Source: Chinchilla lanigera (Eukaryota > Chordata > Mammalia > Rodentia > Chinchillidae). From it: DNA of 64,000 bases. Shown here piece after piece: positions 32,450 through 43,764 of the stretch. Numbering within the stretch: the first letter of the stretch is position 1; each line of letters begins with the position of its first letter. The stretch covers positions 1,551,934 to 1,615,933 of the forward strand of contig NW_004955517.1 of assembly GCF_000276665.1 (NCBI RefSeq), in the 5' to 3' direction. The translations under genes were made by a program, and so were the position numbers. The notes below the pieces were generated by a model. It did not search any database and was not told the origin of the DNA. It worked only from the letters and a program-made list of their open reading frames with translations.

Positions 32450-33849
32450 AAATTCAATAATTCTCATCATAATTCGAGTTCCAAGTTTCATTCCAGATGC
32501 ATGAGATAAATCAAGTTATATTTTCATGGACGACAACTCTTGGGAATGCAAATTGAGAGTCATTTTCTCCTTTGTCCTTTCCTTCTTTCTTTTTTTTTTT
32601 TTTTTCCAAGTTTATGTATTCCTTTCTTCTAACAACTACAGGAAAGTCTTTTATATTATTATTCAGCATGAAGGATTGCCTCTAAGAAGATCAAGGTGAC
32701 TCTTGATTATTCAATAGCAGTTGAGGAGGAAATGAGTTTAAATAGCAGCCTCTGGGCCTCAAGTTAGACATAAAGAGGAACTTTCAGACAGACCTGTCAA
32801 CCTGGGGGTTCCTCGCCCAGGCAGGGGACAGAATGCCCTTTCTTGGGGACTGGTAAATCCTGGAGCGCCATTGATCTGGGGTGCTTTGGAGAAAGACATC
32901 GAAACGTGGGAAGCGTTCCAAACCTTGCCCTTTTGAATGATTGGCCCACTCCATGCCTGGTCTAAGCTGCTGAGAAGGGCCTTGGGATGCGTGGTGAGTT
33001 TATTTTGTCATCCTTCTGCCATGGCTCTGCCTGCCCCCCTCGCCACATGCTGGAAGCTGAGGAGCTGCTCAAATGTAAAACCCAAGAACTTGACAGAGGC
33101 AAAAACACAAACAAGAAATAATTAGTTGCATTTTGTCAGCCGTTAAGTGTATTTTGTACCTTTTTTATTATTGGAGACACAGGTGTCACGGTCCTGCGAC
33201 AGCCAGCACACGCACCCCCATCACCGTGATGCCAGGTCACCCCGAAGCTCCTAAATGAACTCTGGGGCCCCACCTTCAAATTCCAGCTCACCGGTGCGAA
33301 CCCCCCACACCTGTCCCACTCCAAAGCTAATACTTACAAGCGTGGTCTATGTGATCGTGTGTGTTTCGTGTTCTTCTCTGTAAGCTGAGGGCAGTAACAG
33401 TTGTGCTGGTCAGCTTCGCTCTTGCCGGGACAGAAGGCGCAACGTGGGCTGCCAGGGGAGCTTCATTTTGGCCCAGGTTTCAGAGGATTCCATTGGCTGC
33501 CCCAAGGCAGGAACATCGTGTCAGAAAGGGGTGGCTGGCCGAAGCCGCTTGCTGCATGTGGCCAGGAAGCAGGGCACAGGGAAAGGACGTTGAGAAGAGA
33601 TGTGCCCACCAGTGTCATGGCCCTAGGGACACTGGGGCTCGGATGAGTACAGCCTCCGTAACCGTCACCTCTCCAGGAGGCTCTTTATCCAGTCAAGCCG
33701 ACAGTCTACATTAGCTGGCAAAACACTGCCAGCCGCACAGAGCTGCTGAGATGTCTACACACGGATGATCGCGCCTGGTACCTTGTGCAGGGCCCGGCAT
33801 GGGTGTGGCCTCCGCTTCTGTGAGCTGGCGCTGTGGCCTCTGTGAGCGT
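32450..33849. other. Unique sequence, no gene seen
   Basis: Holds a T tract at about 32591-32606 and otherwise unique DNA with short frames. No gene recognised. Confidence 0.5.
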
Positions 33850-34555
33850 TGTCATCGTTGCTGTCTCCATCCTGGAAGCCCTGGGCTGTGCTTGACTCCT
33901 CCCTTTGCTCCTGAAGTTGTCCAAGCTACTTGTGAAACGAAGGGACTCCGCCTCCCCTCCAGAGTGCTAACCCGGCCCCCGCACCCACCCCGTCCCCTCT
34001 TCCTTCTCCAAGCACAGCAGTGTTGTCCTTGTGGGTGCCGCTCCCAGCTTACAGCTCTTCCTTGCACTTGGGATAAATCCTGCTTCTTCACCTGGTGTTC
34101 CTGGCCCGGCCGGATCTGTTCTAACCTCCCTGCCTCCTGTGTTTGAGCCGCCGTGATCTCCGCCCATCCTTGGCCGTGCTTCAGCGGGGGCCGAGCGCTT
34201 TTGTGTCTCAGGACCTTAGCAAGGGGCTCCTGCGAATCCCCGACTGTGTCCGTGACTCCTTCCTGCTTCGGATCTTAGCCCCCGTCACCTCTGCAAAGGG
34301 GCCCTCCTCAAGCACACCCAGCCGAAGTCTACATCTTCCTTTTTATCTGCACGTGACCCCTCGTAGTGTGATGCACTCTGTCATTATTTGTTGGTTTATG
34401 TGTGTTTTGTCACACTCACCTGTGTAAACAATGCAAGAACCACGCGGGAAGCAACCTTTTGCTTCTTGCACCAGTGTCTCCAGCTCCTGACTCGGTGCCT
34501 ACCGCAAACTTTACGCTCAGCAAGTGGTCATGGTGTGAGAGAGTGGACGGATGGC
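33850..34555 (+). mobile_element. L2 LINE fragment
   Basis: 'gcttcagcgggggccgagcg ... cttcggatcttagcccccgtcacctctgcaaaggggccctcctcaag' and 'caatgcaagaaccacgcgggaagcaacc' near 34430 follow the L2 3' region. Diverged, boundaries soft. Confidence 0.45.
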
Positions 34556-35149
34556 CGCTGAGTGCCAGGTGAGCTTGTTTTTCACCCGTCCCCAGGTACT
34601 TGGCGAACTGCTCCTCTAGACAGGTCATGAGCGGGGTCCCCAAAGGGGCGCGTGGACAGGGTGATGTCACTCAGGATGCGTGGGAGTGTTTTAATTTTCC
34701 CAGAGCTCTTGGACCGATTTTTCTTTTTGGACACAGTGAGTTGTGCAATTGTATAATTTTTCCTTTTCCACATTGACTGCTGTAAACTTGGAGCCAAATT
34801 TGTGGCCCATACGTCTTTTTGGTATGCAATTTAGCCTCGCTCTTGGATCCATTTCATGTCCCTGTCCTCATTTCTCTTTTCCTTTTGTTCCTATTTTTAA
34901 TTTATGCCATCTTGTATTTTATGGATCCTCATGAGCTGCCTTAAATTCTCTCTGAAACAAGACAAAGTACCAATCAGTCAATGTGTAAATACATGAAGAG
35001 AAGAGCATGGTGAGAGGTCTAAATAAATAAAGTGTTTCCATGGTAGAGAGACGACTGCTTCCCGTCGGCACAGGAAATGCACGTTCGGTTGAGCTTAGCT
35101 GGGCAGAACTCAGTTCTGGGGCTCTGAACTTCACGCTGGGGTTCCCTAG
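34556..35149. other. Unique sequence, no gene seen
   Basis: A+T-rich between 34680 and 35040. No repeat or exon recognised. Confidence 0.5.
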
Positions 35150-35430
35150 ATCGGCCTTCTCTAGAAGCCCCGGCGGCATTTTCAGGTAAGCCGGAGTCGC
35201 CCGCTCGCCCTCTGGCAGGTCCCAGCATTTTTCGCGATGCTGTGTTGCCAGATTCTCTGACCTGCTGCGACAGCTGTGCAGGCGTTCGCCGCTTCCCTTG
35301 TCTGTCCGGTCAGCGCGGCCGTTGAAGCCTCCGCAGCGTGGTGCCCGCAGACCCGGAGACTCCCCTCCTCGAACATGTGCCCAAGGCCCAGTGTCCCACC
35401 TGGAGTCCAGACCGGGCCCTGAACCCAGGC
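35150..35430. promoter_or_regulatory. CpG-dense patch (candidate CpG island)
   Basis: About 24 CpG in 280 bp by hand count (19 of them in 35161-35350), observed/expected near 1. At 35183-35191 the plus strand reads CAGGTAAGC, a strong splice-donor match, but no convincing coding frame runs up to it. It may be a non-coding first exon and promoter, or coincidence. Confidence 0.4.
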
Positions 35431-35779
35431 TGGCGCCGCCCCTGGCTGTCTCTGTGTCTCCTGGGAGGCTGCGGGCACCCCCAGCTTCACATGTCCTGAG
35501 GGGGCTCTGCTCTTCTCTTCCAGTTGCATTCCCGCCGTGGCCAGTGGTAAGATTTCCACTCGTCCTGTTGTTCTCAGGCCCCAGGCTGAGCTCATCCTTG
35601 ACTCCCCCTCTGTCACGCCGCGCTCAGCTGCTGGTTCTGCTTTAGGATGTGTGTGTCCTCTGCCCCCTGCCCACCACCTCCACGGTCACGTCAGGACTCT
35701 CATCACACGCCGCAGGGACCCTGCACCTCCTTCAGCCTCACAGCACAGTCCTTCGGGGCGTTGGTCACTGCCTGGCCAC

Positions 35780-36230
35780 AGTCCCTCCCTGGCCCCACCC
35801 TTGGGTCCTTTCATACCTCACCTGCCACGGTGTGTCTCAGGCTTGCTCTGCAGCACCGCCTCGGGCTGTGTGGTTCCTCGCACAGCCAGGGCCCGCTGCT
35901 GCCTCAGGGCCTTTGCATCAGCCATTGCTTTTGCCTGGAAAGCCTTCACTTCCTTCAAACCTAACCTTTCACTACTTTGGGAATCTATGTAAAATTATTT
36001 TATTCCTCTTTAGCACTCTCGAGTCTCCACGTGTACTGTTTTTCTTTTATGCAAAGAACTTCCCACTTTCTAACGTGTTGGGTGATCTGTTTACTCTGAA
36101 TATAAGTCCCATCCCCAACACTAAGTGTAAGAGCAGGAATCTTTGTTTTATGCAGTGATGTAACCCACGGGCCTAGGACAGTGCCTGGCACATAGTAGGT
36201 GCTCAGCTCTCTTTGCTGAGCTAACACGTG
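35780..36230 (+). mobile_element. L2 LINE 3' end
   Basis: 'ctcagggcctttgcatcagccattgcttttgcctgg', 'ttcaaacctaacctttcac', 'taagtcccatccccaacactaagtgtaagagcaggaatctttg' and 'ggacagtgcctggcacatagtaggtgctcag' are the forward L2 3' end in order. Confidence 0.88.
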
Positions 36231-38780
36231 AAGGCTTCTATCTTCTCAAGTGACAGTGACTTCAATTCTTTACCGTCCTCTAACCTGGCACCCTGTCTGG
36301 CTTCAGGGACCGCTCTGAAGTCCTAATTACACGCATAAGGCTGGGGCAGAGTCCTCCACAGCAGAGTGTTTGTGGCTGAACAACGCTCTCCCTGTGAACC
36401 TTGCACAGCTCTCCCTCAGCCTCCGGGATCCATCTGGAAGTCATTCCGACAGCCATCCCTCCTATATAATAGATCGCTATTTTCATTTTTAATATGACTT
36501 TGGCTCCCTAGAGCCTCCGCAGTGTGGAGCTGGATTTCTTATCTCTGCGGCTTCATTATGAGCACACATATTTGGTTGCCAGTGCTACAGTCCTCCACAG
36601 TGCCGTTGCCGCAACAAAAGAGTGTGTTTGCCAGATGATTTGTCAGCATATGTTATAAAGCCACACAGGCGCTCTTTATGTAACTGGAAAGTACTGATCC
36701 CAATTAGTGACAGATTAAAGAGCAAGAAGGAAAGCCTGTGCTGCTTTATCCCAAGGCACTTACAGGGTGATGGAAAGGTGGAGGGTGGGGGGGAGGGGGA
36801 GGGAAGAGACGCGGAGAGGGAAAAGGAGCAGGTTGTGGGTGATGGGGTAAGACATTGGAACCAAGGAGACGAACCGGCATCCGGTGCCGGCACTGTATCC
36901 TGACTCCCAGCATCCTTCCAGATGGTGACCTTGGCTGGCCACCTGGTCTCGCGCATCAGCTCTTCAGAAGAGGATCTGAGGCCTTTTCTGACTTGGCAGT
37001 GCCCACGCTGCCCTTCCCTGGAGCAAGACTCCTGGCCTGGGGCCGTGCTGAGGGCCAGATGGGCTGTGGCCCAGAGTGCGTATGAGCCGGGGAAGGAGGC
37101 ACGGGCTCCTAAGGTCGGCGGCCTTGTGTGAGCTCGGCCGCGGGTCGTTCCGGCTGCCTTTGGAAGTGACTCACCTGCACAGGAGGGGAGCACGTGAGCA
37201 AGCCGGGCTTCCAAGCAGCCAGAAAGTATTTGACCTCTTGGTGTTCTCCAGGCGTCTTCCTAATTAGGAGACTCCATCGGATCTTGCAGGACAAAGCCAA
37301 ACATGGCTTCCCCTGCGGGGCAGAGCTCCCTTCCTGGTGCGAAGTGTCCAAGGCCAGAGCACCTGCAGCTGTGGAGGACATAGGGACAGCTCCCATCGCA
37401 CCTCTAGAGAAAAACTGGTGGAGCATTTCGGTTTATTTTCATTCAGGAAAGAGAACGTCTCTTAGCCAAAAAGAGTCTTTCTCTAATGTAAGGCTTGCTT
37501 CCTCCAACATTCTTTGGGCAGGTCAGCAAGCGCATAAATCAGTGCTCACAGCAGAGACCAATGCATCTCTTCAGGTGGGAGGGCGCTGACCCTATAAATT
37601 AAAACTGCCCCTGAAGGGTGCATCATCCTGATACTCCACACATCTGGCAGTGCCATGGAAATACCCCGGTTCACTCTGCAGCTCCCTGGGATGTTTTTAA
37701 ATTGAGTAAACTCAAGAGCGGACAGTTGTGAGATTAGTGGTGGAAGTTAATTTAGAATTGCATGATGTGGCACTGAGGATACGCGCATGAGGACTGGGAA
37801 GTCCGAGTCACGGACTGAACTGGCTGCTAAGTGTCCTTGTCCTGCCCTGGGTGGTTTGGGGGCTCAGACTCCTTTTCCTGCAGTGACTGTGCCTGAGCCA
37901 ACAGTTCTGACTGGACGGAAGCCAGTCCCCTCCCCTGCTTGTGTCAATGGGAAGAGAGTTTACGTTAGGAAGAGATTCCTTAGGAAATGAAGAAAGAGAA
38001 TTGGGAGCTGGGCTGAAAAGCTCAAATGGCTTTTGAATCAAGTGACTTTTGTCTCTCTGTCTGGTTGGCAGGGTGACCTCAGCCACAGCCCACCTGCAGG
38101 CTCCTCTGAGAGTAGATCGGAGCTCTCAGGACACGCAGATCCGCCTGCGGCAACGTGTTCAGCAGGAGAGCTGCTGTCAGCATTAAACACGTTTTGTTAT
38201 CAGCCCGCGTGTCCATCCTGTGTGTGGACAGGGCAGTTCCAGCAGAAGAGGGATGAGCAATGGGCTGGTCGCTGCAGTTAACGGTGTCACATCTGTCTTC
38301 GGGTCGCGTCTGATTACAGCCGTGTATATTATTTAAAAGGTTCTTTAAAAAAACATAACCTCAGGGGAAAGTGGAGTGGCAGTTCTCCTCCTGGTGTCTG
38401 CGGATTATGTTTTAATCATGTTGCATGTAAAGACACAGCACTTTCTGATGAAATTTGTCAAAACTAATAAGGCCATTTTCTAACCTATGGCAGCCTCACT
38501 TAGGGAATTCATGTAATTACTTGGGACAACCCAGGCCTGCTCTGAGTTTACAGTCTGTGTTTTTTCTTTCTCCATCCTCTATAAGACCTGTGTGAAATGA
38601 ACCAACATCACTGGTGAATCACTTTCATTGCAATCCTTTGCGTGTATGCGGAGCTCATTTTCCAGGGTGAAATGTCCCTCCTCAAATGGGACCCTTCATG
38701 TAGGAGGGTTTCGATGTACACAGCCAGGGTGGATGCTCTGAGACGGCACCAGTGCTGGGTTTGAGTTAGAAAGACCTCAG
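36231..38780. other. Long unique stretch, no gene seen
   Basis: No repeat recognised over about 2.5 kb. 36480-36740 is evenly composed and repeat-free, as conserved non-coding elements tend to be. 36776-36812 is a GGGA-rich tract. A 209-codon minus-strand frame (36585-37214) has no domain I recognise and overlaps other frames. 38000-38760 is unremarkable. Confidence 0.5.
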
Positions 38781-38869
38781 GGGCTGGGGATTTAGCTCAA
38801 TGGCACAGCGCCTTCCTGGCAAGCACAAGGTCATGAGTTCGATTCCCGGTACAGGAAAAAAAAAAAAAG
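38781..38869 (+). mobile_element. ID-type SINE, plus strand
   Basis: 'gggctggggatttagctcaatggcacagcgccttcctggcaagcac' then 'gttcgattcccggtacagg' and a short A tail. Flanking 'agaaaga' repeats on both sides suggest a short target-site duplication. Confidence 0.93.
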
Positions 38870-39102
38870 AAAGATTTTCCTGGAACTGCCTTGTCCTGCA
38901 CATCGAGAATGCTGAGCTTTGAGGCTGCTCGGCCGGGCTGGAGGAGACTTCTGGAGTGGAAGGCATTCCTACCTGTTTGCCCACTGCATGGGCAGCTCAG
39001 GCCCCGCACACACACGCTGAGTGGATGCTGAGGCACTGGAGCAGGCCGGAGCTCTGAGGCAAGGGTCGGAAGACTACACAGCCTGGGCCAGACCCAGCCC
39101 AC

Positions 39103-39576
39103 TGCTGTGGTTTACACCCAGTGTTGGCACTGTTATGAGTGGGTCTCAGTTCGTGGCCCCAGATGGGTGTGTGCTAAAGCTGGCGTCCCCAGTCCAGCGG
39201 TGTTCAGAGTGGGGCCTCTGGCAGTAAGTGGATCGTGAGTACACTGACCTCATGCGTGGATTAATCCACTTACGAGTTCATGACTTAATGGGCTATTGCG
39301 TGGTGATGGGAGCTCTGGGGGTGGGGCCTGGTTACAGAAGGTAGGTCCTTGGGGGCGCACCCTTGGAGGAGCCCCACTTCCTCGTCTCCAGCCCCGTGAG
39401 GGGAGCAGCCTCCTCCGCATGTGCCTGCGCCGGGGGTGTTCCGTCTCACTGCAGACCCAAAGGCTCAAGTGACCATGGACTGGAGTCTCTGAAACCCTGA
39501 GACAAAACAAGCGTGTCCCTCTTTAGGTTGACTTTTCTCAAATATTTTTCATGGCAACAGAAAGCTGACTGACACA
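39103..39576 (+). mobile_element. MaLR-type solo LTR (MST/MLT1 class)
   Basis: 'tgctgtggtttacaccc', 'cagagtggggcctctgg', 'catgcgtggattaatccacttacg', 'gatgggagctctgggggtggggcctgg' and the end 'catggcaacagaaagctgactgacaca' follow the MaLR LTR plan. Confidence 0.8.
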
Positions 39577-40290
39577 GGCACACAGCTACGGTATTGCTTA
39601 GTCACGGCGGTGTTGCTCGTGCAGCCGCCATCTGTTGCTGCCTCGGTGTTTTGGTGGTGAGGTGGAGTAGTTGTGACAGGGACTGCAGGAACTATAAGCC
39701 CGGAAGATTTACTCTCTGGCCTTTCACAGAGAGCGCTTCCAGCCCTTGCTCTCAAGGGTGGATTTCTGCACAGGGCCACCTGCCCTGGGCATCCCTAGTG
39801 GCCTTCTGTGAACGAGTCCCCCACGGTGGCATAGGATGTGTGCGCATGCCCGTGTGGGGTTTCTGGCGCATGCACGTGGATTATTATAGTTCTGCTGGAG
39901 TGTCTGTGATCCTGAGGTGAAGAGCCTTAGCTTGAAAGGATATGCAAATTTTACCCTGGTTTACACTCTTGACTTCTGCTTTCCCTTGCCTTCTTTTTTT
40001 ATCCTAAACTCTTTAGGATCCTGTTAAATAATTGACTAGAAAAATAAATTACACCTGAAACATTATATCCCAAGTCTAACAGGAGAGTGTTCTGTTCCAT
40101 AGGAATAGTTTTATTTTAACCAGGGCCTTTCATGCCAGACCCTAAAGGGCAGTGTCAGAAACGAGGTCAAGGGCAGGACAGGAGGGGGTGCGTGGCCATG
40201 AAGCTGCTGGCCAGAGACCTGTGAAGCTTTCTGGTCCTCTATAAACAGATGGTGGGGGCCGTCACCTTTCTGGCTGCATAAGGACCTACG
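39577..40290. other. Unique sequence, no gene seen
   Basis: Nothing recognisable beyond short frames. Confidence 0.5.
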
Positions 40291-40292
40291 CC

Positions 40293-40590
40293 CTGACAGT
40301 AGCTTCCCTTCACAATGTGTGAGGCAGTGTGCTAAGCATGTTACATGACACGTCTGATTTAATACTTACAACATCCCTTGAGCAGACGCCTGCAGGCTTA
40401 GAGCAGTGGGGAAGGGGTGCACATGGTGTGATCCTTAGTGATCACCCTGGTCATCCTTGGCCTCACTTTCCGTACTTCTCCTCAGAAGACATGGAGGCTT
40501 GGGCTTGTCCAAGATTCCCCAGCTCCCAAGTAAAGAGGAGGAGCTGGGACTCGGGCTTGTCCATTTCAGAAAAACTGGATGCCAGCTCTG
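40293..40590 (-). mobile_element. MIR SINE(s), minus strand
   Basis: 'cttcacaatgtgtgaggcagtgtgctaagcatgttacatgac', 'tttaatacttacaacatccc', then 'gcttgggcttgtccaagattccccagctcccaagtaaagaggaggagctgggactcgggcttgtcc' fit reverse MIR, with an insertion or a second copy between. Confidence 0.65.
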
Positions 40591-42059
40591 CTTATTTCCA
40601 AAGATTTCACTTTTTAAAAATCCCATTCTTCTGATGAGCTCCTTGTACCCCAGGTGCAGGTCCTTTTTCAAAGGGTGCCCAGAGAGAATCCCATATTATC
40701 AGTGTTGAGAAACGTGTCTTCTCCTGTATGTCCACATCTTCTTCCTCCTTTGAAGGGCCTCCTTTTAGTTTCCTGGGTCCAGGCCAATAGTTCTCCAGCC
40801 TGGCCTTCCGTTTCTCCCACCTGGGACACTTACAGAATGCAGATTCACAGGTGCCAGGCAGAGGCTCCATTATCAGTGCCTCTGGGAGTGGGCCTTGTAA
40901 ACCTCAGCAGGCAGGGCAGCTGCGCTCCGGTCAGCCAAGGACGGGCAGACGCCTCTACTGTAGATGCCAGCAGACTCTGGCCATGTCAGGTATCCTGGCG
41001 AGGGCGCATCAGTGCTATGGAAAGCGGACTGCTGGAACCAAGGTGACTCACCCGCCTCTTGGAAACAGGCGCGATGTTCCCTCTCTGCAGCCGGCCCTCC
41101 TGTCCAAACAGAGCCTGCAGTCTGTGGGTGGTCCCAGGCGCACAGGAGGGCTCCTTCTGGCAGGGCCCAGAGAGAACAGGCTGAGATGCAGTCAGCTTGG
41201 GAAGGGCCTGGAAAGCGGGGGGTGATTGGACCAGACACAGCAGGATGAAGAAGTCACTGAGAACTCCAACTGGAGCAGGGAGAGTGGAGTATTCCTTTGT
41301 CTTTTCCCCTTTGGCTTTCATTTTAAAATCTTTGCTATCTCTTAACTTAGAAGAGCCAGAAAAGTTTAAAGCCATCCTAAAAACAAAACAGAAAGGAAAA
41401 GGAAAGAAAAGGAAGCCATTATAACAGGTCTTGGTCTTGTGCTTCATACTGTGTTGATATTGTCCCTGGTGCTCAAACAAACGGCCCCCCCAGAACTCCG
41501 GGCTGTTCACAGATCGGCCGCTGCAGTTGGAATCCGCAGAGGTCTACATTATATCCCAACCCTGAGTGTGACGGCCGTGCGACCAGACGTGCTGCAGAAC
41601 CCAGCAGCGAGCTCGCCAGGTACCTGATGAAAACTGCGCGCCACTCAGAGACTTGGGAGCCGGGTGCCCTGTGCCCACGTGGTACTGTGCGTACGTATTT
41701 ACTAGCCTGCTCCCGTCTTTGGAGAGGACTGGCGCGCCTAACCTTGTTTTTCCTTTTAGCTAGAAGTTGGAGAAGAACCTGCAGCGTTTAAGGTTTGGAA
41801 GGTGCACGGGGAGCAAACATGTCTATGTTAAACTAGATGTTTGCGACTCCGCTCTCCTCCAGAGCCACGGGAATTAAGAGCTTTGAGTCGTGCGTGTAGG
41901 TTTCTGTCTGGCTGTTCCTGGTGGCGGGAGTCCTGGCAGTCTCGGGGGAATATGGAAACGTCATTTTTAGCATTTTGCTAATGTGTTCCTCTCTCCTGGG
42001 CTAACTTGTGCAGAAGAAAGTATCATAGATGAAATGCAAATTACCCGTAGTAGCTCAGC
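40591..42059. other. Unique sequence, no gene seen
   Basis: Overlapping frames on both strands at 40650-41510 (up to 174 codons) have no family features. A purine-rich tract lies at 41385-41420. Confidence 0.5.
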
Positions 42060-42073
42060 TAATGGAATTATTA

Positions 42074-42181
42074 TTATTTTTTTTTTTGGTTTTTGGTTTT
42101 TTTCTGGTACCGGGAACCGAACTCACGACGTTGCGCATGCCAGGCAGGCGCTTTTGCCGCTGAGCTAAATCCCCAGCCCCA
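42074..42181 (-). mobile_element. ID-type SINE, young copy, minus strand
   Basis: T-rich tail, 'ctggtaccgggaaccgaactcacgac', then 'ggcgcttttgccgctgagctaaatccccagcccc'. Flanked by a perfect 14-bp duplication, taatggaattatta (42060-42073 and 42182-42195). Confidence 0.96.
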
Positions 42182-42189
42182 TAATGGAA

Positions 42190-42460
42190 TTATTAATTAG
42201 GCAGGCCCGTTTTCGCATTCTAACTTTTTGCGACATTGTTTTGCTTGTGAAACCCATCCCGATAGAGAGCTTGGATGTGTTCAGATGCAATCTCACGTTC
42301 TGTTAGTATATGGATTTAAGAGGGGGTGGCAGATGGAGTTAGCCTAATTAAAATGAAAATCTAATTAGTTGAGGAGAAAGAAATTTAATGTGGCACTCCT
42401 ACCACATTAGCACTCTTTTCTCCCCAGCCACCTTCCCTAGGCTAATTATTCTTATTTAGA
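42190..42460. promoter_or_regulatory. TAATTA-rich candidate enhancer
   Basis: Four TAATTA homeodomain cores (42194, 42345, 42362 and 42443) in about 255 bp of repeat-free DNA. Fewer than one would be expected by chance. Clusters of such sites are common in conserved developmental enhancers. There is no direct evidence of activity. Confidence 0.4.
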
Positions 42461-42879
42461 GACCACGACATGACTGGGTCCCCTTGCCGCCCCCCTGCCC
42501 CCTCTGGAGGGGTCTGAGACCCACAGCATGGCTCCTCTGGAGGGAGGGTTCAAGGTTGCGTGGAGGACCAACTTCTGAGATGTGCCAGTGTCACTCATAA
42601 CCCTGGGCCTGGAGGGACCTCACTCCCCAGCTGCCCACCGCCCTGTGCATGGTTTTCAGGAGTGTAGATATTGCTCTTTTAATAGCAGGCAGAATCGGAA
42701 GTGGGAGCAGGCCAGGGCGAGGGGGGAACTGAGCTCTGGCCTCTAACTTGGATCATGACAACCATCTTTAAGGCAGTGAATTATGGAGGTGGCTGTATCC
42801 CTCCAGTTCCTTCAGCTGCTTCATTAAGAAGCGCCATATCATTTATGTACATAAATGTCCAAATCAGTGCTTTGTGCAT

Positions 42880-43760
42880 GTTCCCAGCATCATGCAACTT
42901 TACTAGTTCTAGAACCTTGTTCTCAGCTGTAGAAAGAAACCCCATGCGTTCTCCATTATTTCTGTTTCTGCAGTCCGCCCTCCCTACCCCTAAAGCGTCC
43001 CCCATTTATTTTCTGTTCTGTGGCTGTGCCTGTTTTGAAGATTTTATATAAATGGAATTAGAGAATATATAATCCTGTTTTGGCTAGCTGATTTCGCTCT
43101 TTAGCATAGTTTTCAGGGTGGACCCACATAGTAGCATGTATCTATACTTCATTCCTTTTTATTACTGAATAATCTTCCACTGTGCAGATATACCACATTT
43201 TGTGAAGTCAAGTGGTAACAGGTGTTTGGGTTGTTCACGTTTTCCAACTATTATGAGTTATGCTGCTCTAAACATTCATGTATAGGTTTCTGTGTGGACA
43301 TACGTTTTCTCTCAGATATATATACAGAATTAGAACAGGCGGGTCGTGGAATCACTCCATTTCCAGAAACTGTCAGACTGCGCCAGAGTAAGTGTATGAC
43401 TTCCCACCCCCAGCAGCAGTGTGCTGGCGCATCTCTGCCAGTGTTTGTCATTTTTGGCGCTGTGGGTTGTGACTGTGCTACCTGTCTCATTGTGGTTGTG
43501 ATTTGTGTTTCCTTGGTGGTTAATTACATTGAATTTTTTTTTCATGTGCCCATTGGCTGTTGTGTATCTTTTGCTCCAAAGAAATATCTATTCCGATCCT
43601 TTGCCATTTTTAAAGTTATTTTTCTTTATTGTTTTAACAATTCTAGGTAAAAACTTCTTATCAGATATGTTTTGCAAAGATTTTCTCCCAATTCTGTGGA
43701 CTGTCTTTTTACTTCCTGGTAGTATCCTATGAGGAGTAGAAGCTTTTAACTGTGATAAGG
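42880..43760 (-). mobile_element. Old L1 (ORF2 end and 3' UTR), minus strand
   Basis: 'tcagggtggacccacatagtagcatgtatc', 'acttcattcctttttattactgaataatcttccactgtgcagatataccacattttg', 'tttgggttgttcacgttttcc', 'gaaactgtcagactgcgccag' and 'ttgtgtttccttggtgg' are reverse L1 in order, through the ORF2 C-terminus to about 43740. Confidence 0.85.
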
Positions 43761-43764
43761 GCCT

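Noticed and set aside
36585..37214. 209-codon minus-strand open frame
   Set aside because: No family features, and other frames overlap it. Length alone is expected in GC-rich DNA.
43222..43650. 142-codon plus-strand open frame with hydrophobic stretches
   Set aside because: It is antisense to L1 ORF2 and has no independent support.
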